Shown here in pieces: positions 18,161-26,598 of a stretch of 64,000 bases of DNA; within the stretch, counting starts at the first letter, position 1, and the number at the start of each line of letters is the position of its first letter. Under the pieces are notes generated by a model. It searched no databases. It had not been told where the DNA came from and was given only the letters and a program-made list of their open reading frames with translations. Both the position numbers and the translations under genes were made by a program. Source of the stretch: Deltaproteobacteria bacterium (GTDB lineage: Bacteria > Myxococcota_A > JAADFL01); assembly GCA_013152945.1 (NCBI GenBank), contig JAADFL010000120.1:4681-68680 (forward strand), written 5' to 3'.

Positions 18161-18607
18161 ATGAAACCGATGCCGGATGAAATACTCGAGAAACTGTTGT
18201 ACTTCCGACAGGAGATAGACAAGATATTCCAGGAGTTCTTCGACCAGAAGACAGAACCCGGCACTGAAGGTCCCGGTGAACCCGAGGTTCCGGTCGATAT
18301 CTTTGATCTGGGCGATGAGTTTCTCATACTCGCCGAGTTGCCCGGCATCGGAAAGGATGACTTCATTCTTTCTGCTGTAAGAGACACGTTTTTCATCGAG
18401 GGAGAGAAGAAAAGGCGCCATCCCGGGGAAGGCTCCCGTTTCATCTGTGCAGAACGGGATTTCGGTTTTTTCAGAAGGATTATCGAGTTACCGGAGGCGG
18501 GCAACATGACAAAGGTTCAAGCCAGGTACTCGAACGGGATTCTTGCAATACGTCTCCCTAAGATTAAGGAACGTAGGGGCAGGAAAACAAGAATAGAAGT
18601 CGAGTGA
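18161..18607 (+). CDS. Small heat-shock protein, Hsp20/alpha-crystallin family
   Basis: ATG 18161 is chosen because AAGGAG and GGAG lie just upstream; TTG 18125 would add 12 residues without a ribosome site. The 148-residue product has an alpha-crystallin domain from about residue 35 (V-P-V-D-I-F-D, then A-E-L-P-G-I, F-I-E-G-E-K, F-R-R-I-I-E-L-P) ending in the G-I-L-A-I-R-L-P strand. The short extension has R-I-E-V-E at the very end, which may act like the usual I-x-I/V tail motif. These proteins hold unfolding clients as oligomers. It sits 59 bases before lon, so a folding chaperone and a quality-control protease are neighbours. Confidence 0.92.
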   Translation: MKPMPDEILEKLLYFRQEIDKIFQEFFDQKTEPGTEGPGEPEVPVDIFDLGDEFLILAELPGIGKDDFILSAVRDTFFIEGEKKRRHPGEGSRFICAERDFGFFRRIIELPEAGNMTKVQARYSNGILAIRLPKIKERRGRKTRIEVE

Positions 18608-18666
18608 TAGACAAATGTGTGTCGTTTTTTCGCCTTTGATTTTTTCTGGCTGACACGAGGACGGAT

Positions 18667-21018
18667 ATGGATTTCAACGAACAGGAGAGTTTACGCATAC
18701 CTACAAAGTTACCGCTCTTGCCGGTGCGCGATCTTGTTGTTTTTCCCTACATGATAGTGCCCTTGTTCGTAAGCAGGGAGTTGTCAATCGCCGCTGTCGA
18801 GGAAAGCTTGGCAGGAGACAGGCTGGTGTTCCTGGCGGCACAGAGAGAGGCCGGCGAAGATGAACCCGGTCCCAAGGACATCTACCAGTACGGATCCGTA
18901 GGCCTTGTAATGAGGATGAGAAAGCTTGCCGACGGTAGAATCAAGATCCTTGTTCAAGGCTTACTCAAGGCCAGGATACGGGATTTCCTCCAGGAGAGGC
19001 CATATCTGAAGGTTGGCTTCGACAAGGTAATCGAGCCACCCAGCAACGCTCCCTCAGCAGTGATTGAGGCACTTATGAGATCGGTCAAGGAAAACCTGGA
19101 GCAGATCATCTCGGTCGGCAAGGTGCTGTCTCCCGATATATTGCTCATTTTATCCTCCATCAACGATCCTGGAAGGCTGGCCGACCTGGTGGCATCCAAT
19201 CTCGGCCTGAAGGTAAAGGATTCGCAGGAAATATTGGAGACCCTTGAACCAATCGAACGTCTCAAGAAAGTAAATGAACTCGTTTCAAGGGAACTGCAGA
19301 TACTGAAGATGCAGGCAGAGATACAATCTCAGGCAAAAGAGGAGATGAATAAATCTCAACGCGAATATTTTTTAAGAGAGCAGCTTAGAGCCATAAAAAA
19401 CGAGCTGGGCGAATCTGACGGAAAAACAGAGGAAATTGAAGACTATCGCAAGAAACTAAAGGAAGCGGAACTCCCGGAAGACGCTGCCGCCGAGGCAAAA
19501 AAACAGCTTAAGCGCCTTGAACAAATGCACCAGGAATCATCCGAAGCAGCAGTGATCAGGACCTACCTGGATTGGCTCTCTGAACTTCCATGGGCCAAAG
19601 CCACCAAGGACAACCTGGACATCATAGAGGCGAACAGAGTGCTGGACGAGGATCACTATGACCTTGAAAAGGTTAAGGAGAGGATCCTGGAGTACTTGGG
19701 TGTTCGCAAACTCAAGGCCGACAACAAAGGCCCTATTCTTTGTTTCGTAGGACCGCCCGGAGTCGGCAAGACATCTTTGGGAAAGTCAATCGCCCGGGCG
19801 TTGGGCCGCAAGTTCGTGAGGATAAGCCTTGGCGGAGTCAGAGACGAAGCCGAGATACGAGGTCACAGGAGAACATATGTCGGAGCCATGCCGGGAAGGA
19901 TTATTCAAAGTATCAAACAGGCAGGTTCCAACAATCCCGTGTTCATGATGGACGAGATGGATAAGATAGGCGCCGACTTCAGGGGAGATCCTGCCGCAGC
20001 TCTACTGGAAGTCCTTGATCCGGAACAGAATCACAGCTTCAGGGATCACTATTTGAACCTGGATTTCGACTTATCCAACGTAATGTTCATAGGCACGGCA
20101 AACTTACTCGATCCCATCCCGCCAGCCCTCAAGGACAGGATGGAGGTGCTCCATCTCTCTGGTTACACGGAAGAGGAAAAACTGCACATCGCAACACGCT
20201 ACCTTGTTCCGAAACAACTCGAGGAAAATGGTTTAACTTCGAAAATGCTCTCTTTCTCAAACTCGGCGATCATGGCAGCCATACTCGGTTACACCAGGGA
20301 GGCCGGCTTAAGAAACCTGGAGCGGGTGATAGCCAGAATATGCCGCAAGGTCGCACGAAAGATGGCGGAAGGTTGGAAAGATCCGATCAAAGTCACAAGG
20401 AGTAGTCTACACAAGTACATGGGGCCAGTTTCCTTCGAGGACACGCCGGCCCTGGAAAAAAATGAAATCGGAGTTGCAACCGGCTTGGCCTGGACCCAGT
20501 ACGGAGGTGAAATACTTCACGTAGAGGTAACCGCCATGAAGGGGAAGCCGGGGCTCCTGCTGACCGGCCAACTTGGTGATGTAATGAAGGAATCGGCTCA
20601 GGCTGCATTATCATATGCACGCTCCAAGGCAAAAGAATTTCAAATAAACGAAGCATGGTTCAACAACCGCGAGATTCATATTCACGTGCCGGCCGGCGCC
20701 ATTCCAAAGGATGGCCCCAGCGCCGGTATAGCGATAGCAACTGCGCTCATCTCCATCGCCAGCAGGAAGCCAATAAGGAGAGACCTGGCCATGACCGGTG
20801 AAATAACACTGCGGGGCAGGATATTGCCCATAGGCGGAGTGAAGGAAAAACTTCTCGCTGCTGCCCGGGCAAGATGCAATCTGGTGGTGTTGCCGAAACA
20901 AAACGAGAAAGACATGGAAGATATTCCCGTGCACTTAAAACGTAAGCTGCAGTTTCTCTTCGTTGATCAGGCAGAGCAAGCAGTAAGAGCTGCGCTGGTG
21001 GAAACCGCGAAACAATAG
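18667..21018 (+). CDS. lon: ATP-dependent protease Lon
   Basis: The 783-residue product has the full Lon layout. The N-terminal substrate domain starts at P-L-L-P-V-R-D-L-V-V-F-P, then come a coiled-coil linker, the AAA+ module with Walker A G-P-P-G-V-G-K-T-S, and the protease domain with catalytic Ser in P-K-D-G-P-S-A-G and Lys in G-G-V-K-E-K. Length equals E. coli Lon. It degrades misfolded and short-lived regulatory proteins in the cytoplasm. The spacer before it (18608-18666) contains GACA-N6-TGTC followed by GTTTTTT, a very weak terminator-like element after the Hsp20 gene. Confidence 0.97.
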   Translation: MDFNEQESLRIPTKLPLLPVRDLVVFPYMIVPLFVSRELSIAAVEESLAGDRLVFLAAQREAGEDEPGPKDIYQYGSVGLVMRMRKLADGRIKILVQGLLKARIRDFLQERPYLKVGFDKVIEPPSNAPSAVIEALMRSVKENLEQIISVGKVLSPDILLILSSINDPGRLADLVASNLGLKVKDSQEILETLEPIERLKKVNELVSRELQILKMQAEIQSQAKEEMNKSQREYFLREQLRAIKNELGESDGKTEEIEDYRKKLKEAELPEDAAAEAKKQLKRLEQMHQESSEAAVIRTYLDWLSELPWAKATKDNLDIIEANRVLDEDHYDLEKVKERILEYLGVRKLKADNKGPILCFVGPPGVGKTSLGKSIARALGRKFVRISLGGVRDEAEIRGHRRTYVGAMPGRIIQSIKQAGSNNPVFMMDEMDKIGADFRGDPAAALLEVLDPEQNHSFRDHYLNLDFDLSNVMFIGTANLLDPIPPALKDRMEVLHLSGYTEEEKLHIATRYLVPKQLEENGLTSKMLSFSNSAIMAAILGYTREAGLRNLERVIARICRKVARKMAEGWKDPIKVTRSSLHKYMGPVSFEDTPALEKNEIGVATGLAWTQYGGEILHVEVTAMKGKPGLLLTGQLGDVMKESAQAALSYARSKAKEFQINEAWFNNREIHIHVPAGAIPKDGPSAGIAIATALISIASRKPIRRDLAMTGEITLRGRILPIGGVKEKLLAAARARCNLVVLPKQNEKDMEDIPVHLKRKLQFLFVDQAEQAVRAALVETAKQ

Positions 21019-21109
21019 CCATGAGAAAGTGTTTTTTAACCGTAAAACGTAAAACCTAACAGGATCAAAGTAATTATGATTCATGCCTGATATCCATGGG
21101 AGGCAGATA

Positions 21110-21784
21110 GTGCAACTCAACGTTCAGGACAGAGAAATAACGATAAAGATCGTTTACTATGGACCTGCCCTATCTGGAAAGACCACCAACCTGACCGCGA
21201 TCCACTCCCTGGTCGAGGACGAACACAGGGGCAAGCTGATAACCCTGGATACCCAGGATGACAGGACGATTTTCTTCGACCTGTTACCGATTCATTTCAA
21301 GGCAAGTGGTAACCTCTTGATAAAAGTCAAGCTGTTTACCGTGCCGGGACAGGTTGTTCACGATTCCACCAGGAGGGTCGTGTTGGCAGGAGCAGATGGA
21401 GTGGCATTCATAGCAGACGCCCAGCATTCCAAGAAACAAGATAATATCGATTCCTTCAACAACCTGAAAAAAAACTTGAAACTGAACGGCTTTGATCCCG
21501 AGTCAATGCCCATGGTCGTCCAATTCAACAAGCTTGACCTGCCTGATACCCAGACAAAGGAAGAGATTGAAGAGTCACGCAGGAGGAGCAGTCATCCGGT
21601 TTATCCTGCTGTTGCGATTCAGGGCAAAGGGGTAATAAAGACCTTGGCTGGCCTGATCGCATTGACGTGGGAAGAGTTGGAAAAAAAGCACTCGCTGGAG
21701 GACAAGTTCGGCATCACGAGAACAGCTTTCCTTGAAAATGTATTGAGCTGCCTCAAGATGAAGGACATAAAGGCCGGAATTTAA
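21110..21784 (+). CDS. MglA-like small Ras-family GTPase
   Basis: GTG 21110 is preferred to ATG 21083 because GGGAGG lies 6 bases before it. The 224-residue product has the MglA pattern Y-Y-G-P-A-L-S-G-K-T-T-N-L (P-loop), the switch-II motif T-V-P-G-Q, and the guanine-binding N-K-L-D-L-P. MglA proteins switch cell polarity and motility in myxobacteria with the GAP MglB; many relatives of unknown role exist. No MglB/Roadblock gene is nearby. A C-terminal extension of about 30 residues follows the G-domain. The stop is 15 bases before a sensor histidine kinase, so GTPase, kinase and receiver form one probable operon. Confidence 0.9.
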   Translation: MQLNVQDREITIKIVYYGPALSGKTTNLTAIHSLVEDEHRGKLITLDTQDDRTIFFDLLPIHFKASGNLLIKVKLFTVPGQVVHDSTRRVVLAGADGVAFIADAQHSKKQDNIDSFNNLKKNLKLNGFDPESMPMVVQFNKLDLPDTQTKEEIEESRRRSSHPVYPAVAIQGKGVIKTLAGLIALTWEELEKKHSLEDKFGITRTAFLENVLSCLKMKDIKAGI

Positions 21785-21799
21785 GGGGAGGGTTTGGAC

Positions 21800-23191
21800 G
21801 TGTCTGCAGGCGGCATCCTGTCCGGGGCATTCATGCACAGGGAGCCTGGGCTCAAGGACCTCCTGGATCCCATGGAGTTTCGCGAGCTATGTGAGTCTTT
21901 CGCTTCTCATTTCAAGGTCGGATTACGAATTATCGATTCGGATAAAAGTAGCGTGATTCATATCCAGGGGCCGGGAGAACTTTGTCGAAAAATAAAGGAA
22001 GTTTCAGGCGGAATAGAGCGATGTACCAGAATCGTAGAGCTAATCAAACAGGTCGAAATAGAAGATGGCGCACAGGTGGTTGGTTGTTTCACCGGGTGCA
22101 ACTACCAGGTATTTCCCATTAGGTATGACGACAGGGTGCTGGGCAGGCTGGTTTTCGGACCCTATGTCCCTGACGAATCCGCGGAAATTTCCGACCTTCC
22201 TCCCGGAATGCCGGAAACAGAGATACTTGAAAACCGCACGTCCATCACCATGATGAGTGACGATGATGCTTACGAATCAAGCGAAATGATCGCAAAAGTC
22301 GTGGAAGCGGCTGTCTTCGGCGGTTACAAGGTCATGGTCACCTCTTCCATACACGTGGAATCCCTGTCCGAATCCTACAAGAGGCTCCAGGAAAAAAACC
22401 GCGAATTGGAAAAAATGAACCTGAAGCTCAAAGAACTTGATTTACTCAAATCCAACTTTCTCGCAACCATCAGCCATGAGTTGAAGACCCCGCTGACGTC
22501 CATAATCGGGTACAGCGAAATGCTCCTCGAGGGTCTTGCCGGAGGAATTAACGAGGAGCAAGGTACTTACTTATCCACTATCATGACCAAGAGCGAGGAA
22601 CTCTTGAAGTTGATAGGCAACATCTTGGAAATGGCAAAAATTGAATCATCTGCCGTCCAATTGGAATTAACGCCGTCCGATCCGGGTGCCATACTTGAAA
22701 ATGCAGTAGATACACTGAGACCCCAGGCAAGGAAAGCCGGGATACACCTGGTGTCAAAAACGCAGATTGGAATGCCTAAAATCCTGGTGGACTCTGACAA
22801 GTTACGCCAGGCACTGGTGAACATTCTATCGAATGCAGTAAAATTTACAGGCAATGACGGCAGGATTATCGCATTGGCGGATCTGATCGAAGATCATTCG
22901 ATATCCTTGAAAACAGAGGCAGAGCAAATTTTCGGCGCCGAGCCCAGACCCATGATAAGGTATACCGTGCTCGACAGTGGTATTGGAATTTCCCGGGACC
23001 AGCTTGACAGGATTTTTCTTTCCTTTTACCAAGTGGATGGAAGCGCGACCAGGGGATACGGCGGCGTAGGACTGGGCCTTTCTATTGCAAGGGCGCTGGT
23101 GGAGGCTCACGGAGGCAGAATCTTGGTAAAGAGTGCAACAGGCAGGGGTTCCCAGTTCACAGTGCTCGTCCCGGCAAAAGTAGAAGTATAA
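21800..23191 (+). CDS. Sensor histidine kinase with PocR-type ligand domain
   Basis: GTG 21800 has GGGGAGGG 7 bases upstream. Residues about 20-180 look like the PocR sensory domain (PF10114), with L-L-D-P, the Cys in E-L-C, R-C-T, V-G-C and T-G-C-N, and F-G-P-Y-V. PocR domains bind small molecules such as propanediol in some regulators. A short coiled coil (about 190-220) leads to HisKA with F-L-A-T-I-S-H-E-L-K-T-P (phospho-His), then HATPase_c with N-I-L-S-N-A-V-K-F-T (N box), D-S-G-I-G-I (G1) and G-L-G-L-S-I-A (G2). No TM segment is seen, so it is cytoplasmic. The four Cys residues could bind metal or an Fe-S cluster (inference). Confidence 0.88.
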   Translation: MSAGGILSGAFMHREPGLKDLLDPMEFRELCESFASHFKVGLRIIDSDKSSVIHIQGPGELCRKIKEVSGGIERCTRIVELIKQVEIEDGAQVVGCFTGCNYQVFPIRYDDRVLGRLVFGPYVPDESAEISDLPPGMPETEILENRTSITMMSDDDAYESSEMIAKVVEAAVFGGYKVMVTSSIHVESLSESYKRLQEKNRELEKMNLKLKELDLLKSNFLATISHELKTPLTSIIGYSEMLLEGLAGGINEEQGTYLSTIMTKSEELLKLIGNILEMAKIESSAVQLELTPSDPGAILENAVDTLRPQARKAGIHLVSKTQIGMPKILVDSDKLRQALVNILSNAVKFTGNDGRIIALADLIEDHSISLKTEAEQIFGAEPRPMIRYTVLDSGIGISRDQLDRIFLSFYQVDGSATRGYGGVGLGLSIARALVEAHGGRILVKSATGRGSQFTVLVPAKVEV

Positions 23192-23214
23192 TTTTATTAA
23201 AGTAGGAGGGATCG

Positions 23215-23586
23215 GTGCAGACATACAAAGTTTTGCTTGCAGATGACTCGAGCAGGTTCCGCAAGATGCTTAGAACCGCGTTTGAAGAAGAAGGGATCCA
23301 GGTTGCCAAGGAGGCATCCGACGGGATCGAGGCAATACGTATGCTGGAAGAATTGCTGCCCGATGTCATGATACTCGATCTGGTGATGCCCGGTCTTTCA
23401 GGCATGGACGTGCTGGCCAGGGTTCCGGAAATTTCACCTGGAACACGGGTAATCGTGCTGACCGCCCTTGACTCGGAGAAATTTGCCGCAGCGGCCCTGG
23501 AAGCAGGAGCCGCGGATTTTCTGGTCAAGCCGATTGACCCGAGAGAAGTATTGTTGAGTATCAAGAAAGCCCTGGCCGCAGGTTAG
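23215..23586 (+). CDS. Stand-alone response regulator receiver
   Basis: GTG 23215 follows AGGAGGG. The 123-residue protein is a single CheY-like receiver: D10, D11, phospho-acceptor D55 (I-L-D-L-V-M-P), T83 and K105 are all in place. No output domain is attached, so signalling would run by protein contact. It is 23 bases after the PocR-kinase gene and is its likely partner; the MglA-like GTPase upstream may be a target or co-regulator (inference). Confidence 0.93.
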   Translation: MQTYKVLLADDSSRFRKMLRTAFEEEGIQVAKEASDGIEAIRMLEELLPDVMILDLVMPGLSGMDVLARVPEISPGTRVIVLTALDSEKFAAAALEAGAADFLVKPIDPREVLLSIKKALAAG

Positions 23587-23612
23587 GATGCACTTCTTAT
23601 TATTTTCTTCCT

Positions 23613-23631
23613 CCAGGGAGTAATTTCCTGG
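23613..23631. terminator. Possible hairpin between convergent operons
   Basis: CCAGGGA, 5 bases, TTCCTGG forms a 7-bp stem with one G-T pair, between the receiver gene (plus, ends 23586) and fetB (minus, ends 23642). A short T-run follows on the plus strand at 23639-23642. Weak terminator candidate serving either side. Confidence 0.3.
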
Positions 23632-23641
23632 GCATCACGTT

Positions 23642-24418
23642 TTAGACAAGCTTTGCCTGCGAATCCATTACCCTGGTCGAAGCCTTCATTACAGCGATCA
23701 TGGCTCCCACTGCATCAGCCGCAGCAATCATGAACATTACGACTATCTGGTAGGCCACGGCCTGAAGGGGCGGTGAACCAGCCAGAATCTGGCCGGTCAT
23801 CATTCCAGGCAATGAGACGATGCCGGCGGCTGCCATCGAATTCATTATCGGTATCAATCCCGTTCTAACCGCTTCGGCCCTCAAATCGCGCAGGGCCTCG
23901 CTGCGACTCGCCCCGAATACCACCAAGAGCTCTATTTGCTCCCTGTTCGCGTCAAGGGATTGGAGAAACCTGTCAAGGCCGAGCGCCACGCCGGTCAGCG
24001 AATTGCCCAATATCATTCCAAGCAAGGGGATCACGTACCTTGGAGAAAACCAGGGTTGTACACCGACGACTCCCTGGGTAACCACTCCGCCCACGACAAG
24101 GCAAGACAAGGTCATTGCCAGCCATCCGTCCAGGTATATTCCCTTGTACCGCCTCTTGGTCCTGGCCACGGCCTCCCTGGCGGCAAAGATTGTCATGATA
24201 AAGAGCAGGCCTGCAACCGGCAGCGGGTGGGCCATGGCAAACACCTGTTTCAGAATCAAGCCGACCAGCCCCAGTTGAAGAACGGTTCGTATCGAGACCA
24301 ATAAAAGCCTCTTGCCTATCTTCAACCCCAGGAGAATCGAGATAAGGCCTGCAACAATGATCAGACCGGACGAGATTACGAGATCGATGTAATCAAGTTC
24401 GATAAGGTTACCGTTCAA
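23642..24418 (-). CDS. fetB: ABC transporter permease FetB (UPF0014/YbbM family)
   Basis: The 258-residue product has about seven hydrophobic segments and the UPF0014 hallmarks: G-L-K-I-G-K-R near residue 30, R-T-V-L-Q-L, L-L-G-M-I-L-G-N-S, F-G-A-S-R-S-E-A and S-L-P-G-M-M-T-G-Q-I-L-A-G. In E. coli FetAB is linked to iron export and peroxide resistance. Its ATG overlaps the fetA stop by 4 bases, so the two subunits are co-made. Confidence 0.88.
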   Translation of the reverse strand: MNGNLIELDYIDLVISSGLIIVAGLISILLGLKIGKRLLLVSIRTVLQLGLVGLILKQVFAMAHPLPVAGLLFIMTIFAAREAVARTKRRYKGIYLDGWLAMTLSCLVVGGVVTQGVVGVQPWFSPRYVIPLLGMILGNSLTGVALGLDRFLQSLDANREQIELLVVFGASRSEALRDLRAEAVRTGLIPIMNSMAAAGIVSLPGMMTGQILAGSPPLQAVAYQIVVMFMIAAADAVGAMIAVMKASTRVMDSQAKLV

Positions 24419-25068
24419 ACCGCCACCAGCCTGTTTTCCCGAATCATGAGAATCCTGTCGGCCTTTTCCAGCAATTCCCGGTCATGCAAAACCACAAGCA
24501 CGGCCCGGTCCCCCCTTTTCACATGTTCGCGCAAGACATTGAAACACGCCGCCTTGTTTTCAGGATCTGATCCGGAAAAGGGCTCATCAGCCAGAAGCAC
24601 AGGGGGGTCGAACAATATACCCCTAACCAGCGCGGCCCTGTGTCTCTCCCCTCCGGAAAGGGATCCTGCGTCTTGCTGGAGCGAGGCGCTTATTCCCATT
24701 TTCCGCAGCAAGGACTCGGCCTTTTCCTTTTCAAACACCTTTTTCCCGGTATTCTTCAAATGGAAAGGAAAGGACAAGTTGTGCTCAAGCGTGTCCCTGA
24801 GCATGGGCGCATCCTGTGCAAGCAGTACCACCCGGCTTCGCCATACCGGGAGAGAGCCCGAAGACATATCCCGGCCCAGTACGATCCTCTTTTCACACCA
24901 CGCTGAAGAGATAGCTGCAATTGCTTTTAATAGAGAGGTCTTGCCTGAACCAGATTGCCCGGTAAGGACTACCAGTTCGCCGGGACCAAGCGTGACCTCT
25001 GCCTCGAGCACGAGCCTGTCTCCAACAGGGATCCGGGCCGGACCGCAGAAGAAAAACTCTTTGTTCAT
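24415..25068 (-). CDS. fetA: ABC transporter ATP-binding protein FetA (YbbL family)
   Basis: The 217-residue ATPase has Walker A G-Q-S-G-S-G-K-T-S, signature L-S-G-G-E-R-H-R-A-A and Walker B P-V-L-L-A-D-E-P, followed by the switch His in L-H-D-R-E. The shortness and the overlap with a UPF0014 permease identify it as FetA. Start and stop overlap thiD and fetB respectively by 4 bases, so the three genes form one coupled chain. Confidence 0.87.
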   Translation of the reverse strand: MNKEFFFCGPARIPVGDRLVLEAEVTLGPGELVVLTGQSGSGKTSLLKAIAAISSAWCEKRIVLGRDMSSGSLPVWRSRVVLLAQDAPMLRDTLEHNLSFPFHLKNTGKKVFEKEKAESLLRKMGISASLQQDAGSLSGGERHRAALVRGILFDPPVLLADEPFSGSDPENKAACFNVLREHVKRGDRAVLVVLHDRELLEKADRILMIRENRLVAV

Positions 25069-25940
25069 GTCTTTGTGTCCAAATGCTTGTATGTGCTCGT
25101 GTCAACGAGCAACGGCATACCATGTCCCTTGGGTCCCTTTTGCCCGGCAATGATATTCCGCAAGTAGACATGTGCTTCCTCTGCTGCTTGCTCAAGGCCG
25201 TTCCCAAGGGCCAGGCCGGCTGCGATTGCCGATGAATGACGGCAACCGGTTCCCCGTGGACTGGGACCCTCGTGGCGGTCGGAACCCATCCAATAAAGTG
25301 CATCTTTGGACACCAGCAAATCCTTGGCCTCTTTTTCAAGATGTCCGCCCTTGACCACCACGCAACATCCAAATGATGCTATCTTCCTGCCTGCTTCAAC
25401 CATGGTGTATTCATTGTGCACCCTTTCCATCCCGGACAGGGCCGCGGCTTCGTACAGGTTAGGCGTAACCACATCAACCAAAGGTAACAGATGTTCCTTG
25501 ATTGTCCGTTCAACACTTGGACCTGCCAGGGCATGGCCGGACGAAGACAAAAAAACCGGGTCCAGGACCACCTGAACCAATTGATTATGCGAGGCGCATC
25601 GAACCTCTCGAATCAATTCGGCTATTGCCATGGCTGTTTCTCTTGAGGGAATCATGCCTATCTTTATTGCCCTGACATCAAGGTCCTTGAGAACAGCCCC
25701 GGCTTGAGCCGAGACCAGATTGGATTCAAGGGCAAGATAACCGTGCACCTTGACCGTGTCTTGGACGGTTACTGCCGTAACAGCAGCGGCAGGCCAGCAA
25801 CCAAAGGCCCGGAAAGTACCTGCATCTGCGAGAATGCCGGCGCCTCCACTTGGATCGAACCCGGCAATTGCAAGGCATACCGGTGGTGACATCTTGACAT
25901 TACTGGCATTTTCGCCTTTCCCTTGCTGCCGACCGATCAT
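25065..25940 (-). CDS. thiD: Hydroxymethylpyrimidine/phosphomethylpyrimidine kinase ThiD
   Basis: ThiD phosphorylates HMP and HMP-phosphate for thiamine synthesis. The product has A-I-A-G-F-D-P-S-G-G-A-G-I near its start, the V-T-A-V-T-V-Q-D-T segment, D-P-V-F at the middle and the anion-hole motif G-T-G-C-R-H-S-S-A-I-A near the end (ribokinase fold). ATG 25940 has AGAGGA upstream; a shorter start at 25892 is also possible because family homology begins there. The ATGA overlap with fetA makes a three-gene operon whose joint role is not obvious. No TPP riboswitch motif (CTGAGA) was found upstream. Confidence 0.93.
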   Translation of the reverse strand: MIGRQQGKGENASNVKMSPPVCLAIAGFDPSGGAGILADAGTFRAFGCWPAAAVTAVTVQDTVKVHGYLALESNLVSAQAGAVLKDLDVRAIKIGMIPSRETAMAIAELIREVRCASHNQLVQVVLDPVFLSSSGHALAGPSVERTIKEHLLPLVDVVTPNLYEAAALSGMERVHNEYTMVEAGRKIASFGCCVVVKGGHLEKEAKDLLVSKDALYWMGSDRHEGPSPRGTGCRHSSAIAAGLALGNGLEQAAEEAHVYLRNIIAGQKGPKGHGMPLLVDTSTYKHLDTKT

Positions 25941-25969
25941 TCTCTCAAATCCTCTAACATGCCTGAAAC

Positions 25970-25998
25970 TGGGTACCAATCATGTGAATTAATGTCAA
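25970..25998 (-). promoter_or_regulatory. Candidate promoter of thiD-fetA-fetB
   Basis: On the minus strand TTGACA (25993-25998), 17 bases, then TACCCA (25970-25975), about 30 bases before ATG 25940. The -35 box is perfect; the -10 is poor. Confidence 0.3.
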
Positions 25999-26146
25999 TT
26001 GCGGTTTTTTTGAAAAAAGTAGGCAACAAAATTCCAAATCATACGAAGATCTATACGAGCTCGATTCACGAACCGGATTCAATTTTTTAACCGTTAAACA
26101 GCCAGCGGAAAAAATATCGGCAGTCAGTCAAAACAGGAGGTAGAAC

Positions 26147-26578
26147 ATGACGCACTGTAAACCAAAATGGAGCAAGATACTGTGGTCGGTACTCGTTTTA
26201 CCGGCTTTTTTCCAAGGTGGAATCGAAAAAGAGGCAAGAGCGGATGAAAGCCAAGCTTTTCTCCTGGAAGAAGCAGAAAAGGCTGAAATCGAAAACCCGG
26301 AGGATTTCACTGACCTGCAAGATCTGGCAGAGGAACTATGGACCGAAGAACTGGAAGCCAGGGCAAGAACCCGCAGGTTGGCAAGAAAAATAGCAACAAC
26401 CCGTCTTTATCATCTCTTTCCGTCCATTTCGATTGCGATAACCACGGTGTTTTCAGATTCCGGCGATGCTGTTCTTTTGCGTTCCGAATTTCCCCACCGT
26501 GTTCCATGCAAATATACGTACAGGATTTATCCCGGGTTGCGTATCTATGCCTTGTTCAAATTGATTTGGCGTTTTTAA
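26147..26578 (+). CDS. Secreted protein of unknown function
   Basis: ATG 26147 has a strong AGGAGGT upstream. The 143-residue product begins with a short signal-like segment (K-I-L-W-S-V-L-V-L-P-A-F-F), then an acidic, helical stretch, then beta-strands ending in L-R-I-Y-A-L-F-K-L-I-W-R-F. That last segment resembles the W-R-I-R-I-R-A-V-W-E-L-D part of the next protein, so the two may be distant paralogues (inference). It begins a three-gene plus-strand set with 26599 and 27305. Confidence 0.6.
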   Translation: MTHCKPKWSKILWSVLVLPAFFQGGIEKEARADESQAFLLEEAEKAEIENPEDFTDLQDLAEELWTEELEARARTRRLARKIATTRLYHLFPSISIAITTVFSDSGDAVLLRSEFPHRVPCKYTYRIYPGLRIYALFKLIWRF

Positions 26579-26598
26579 CGGTCGTGGCGGAGGAAAGA

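Noticed and set aside
25941-26146. TPP riboswitch upstream of thiD
   Set aside because: The conserved CTGAGA core and the pyrophosphate-sensing arm were not found on the minus strand.
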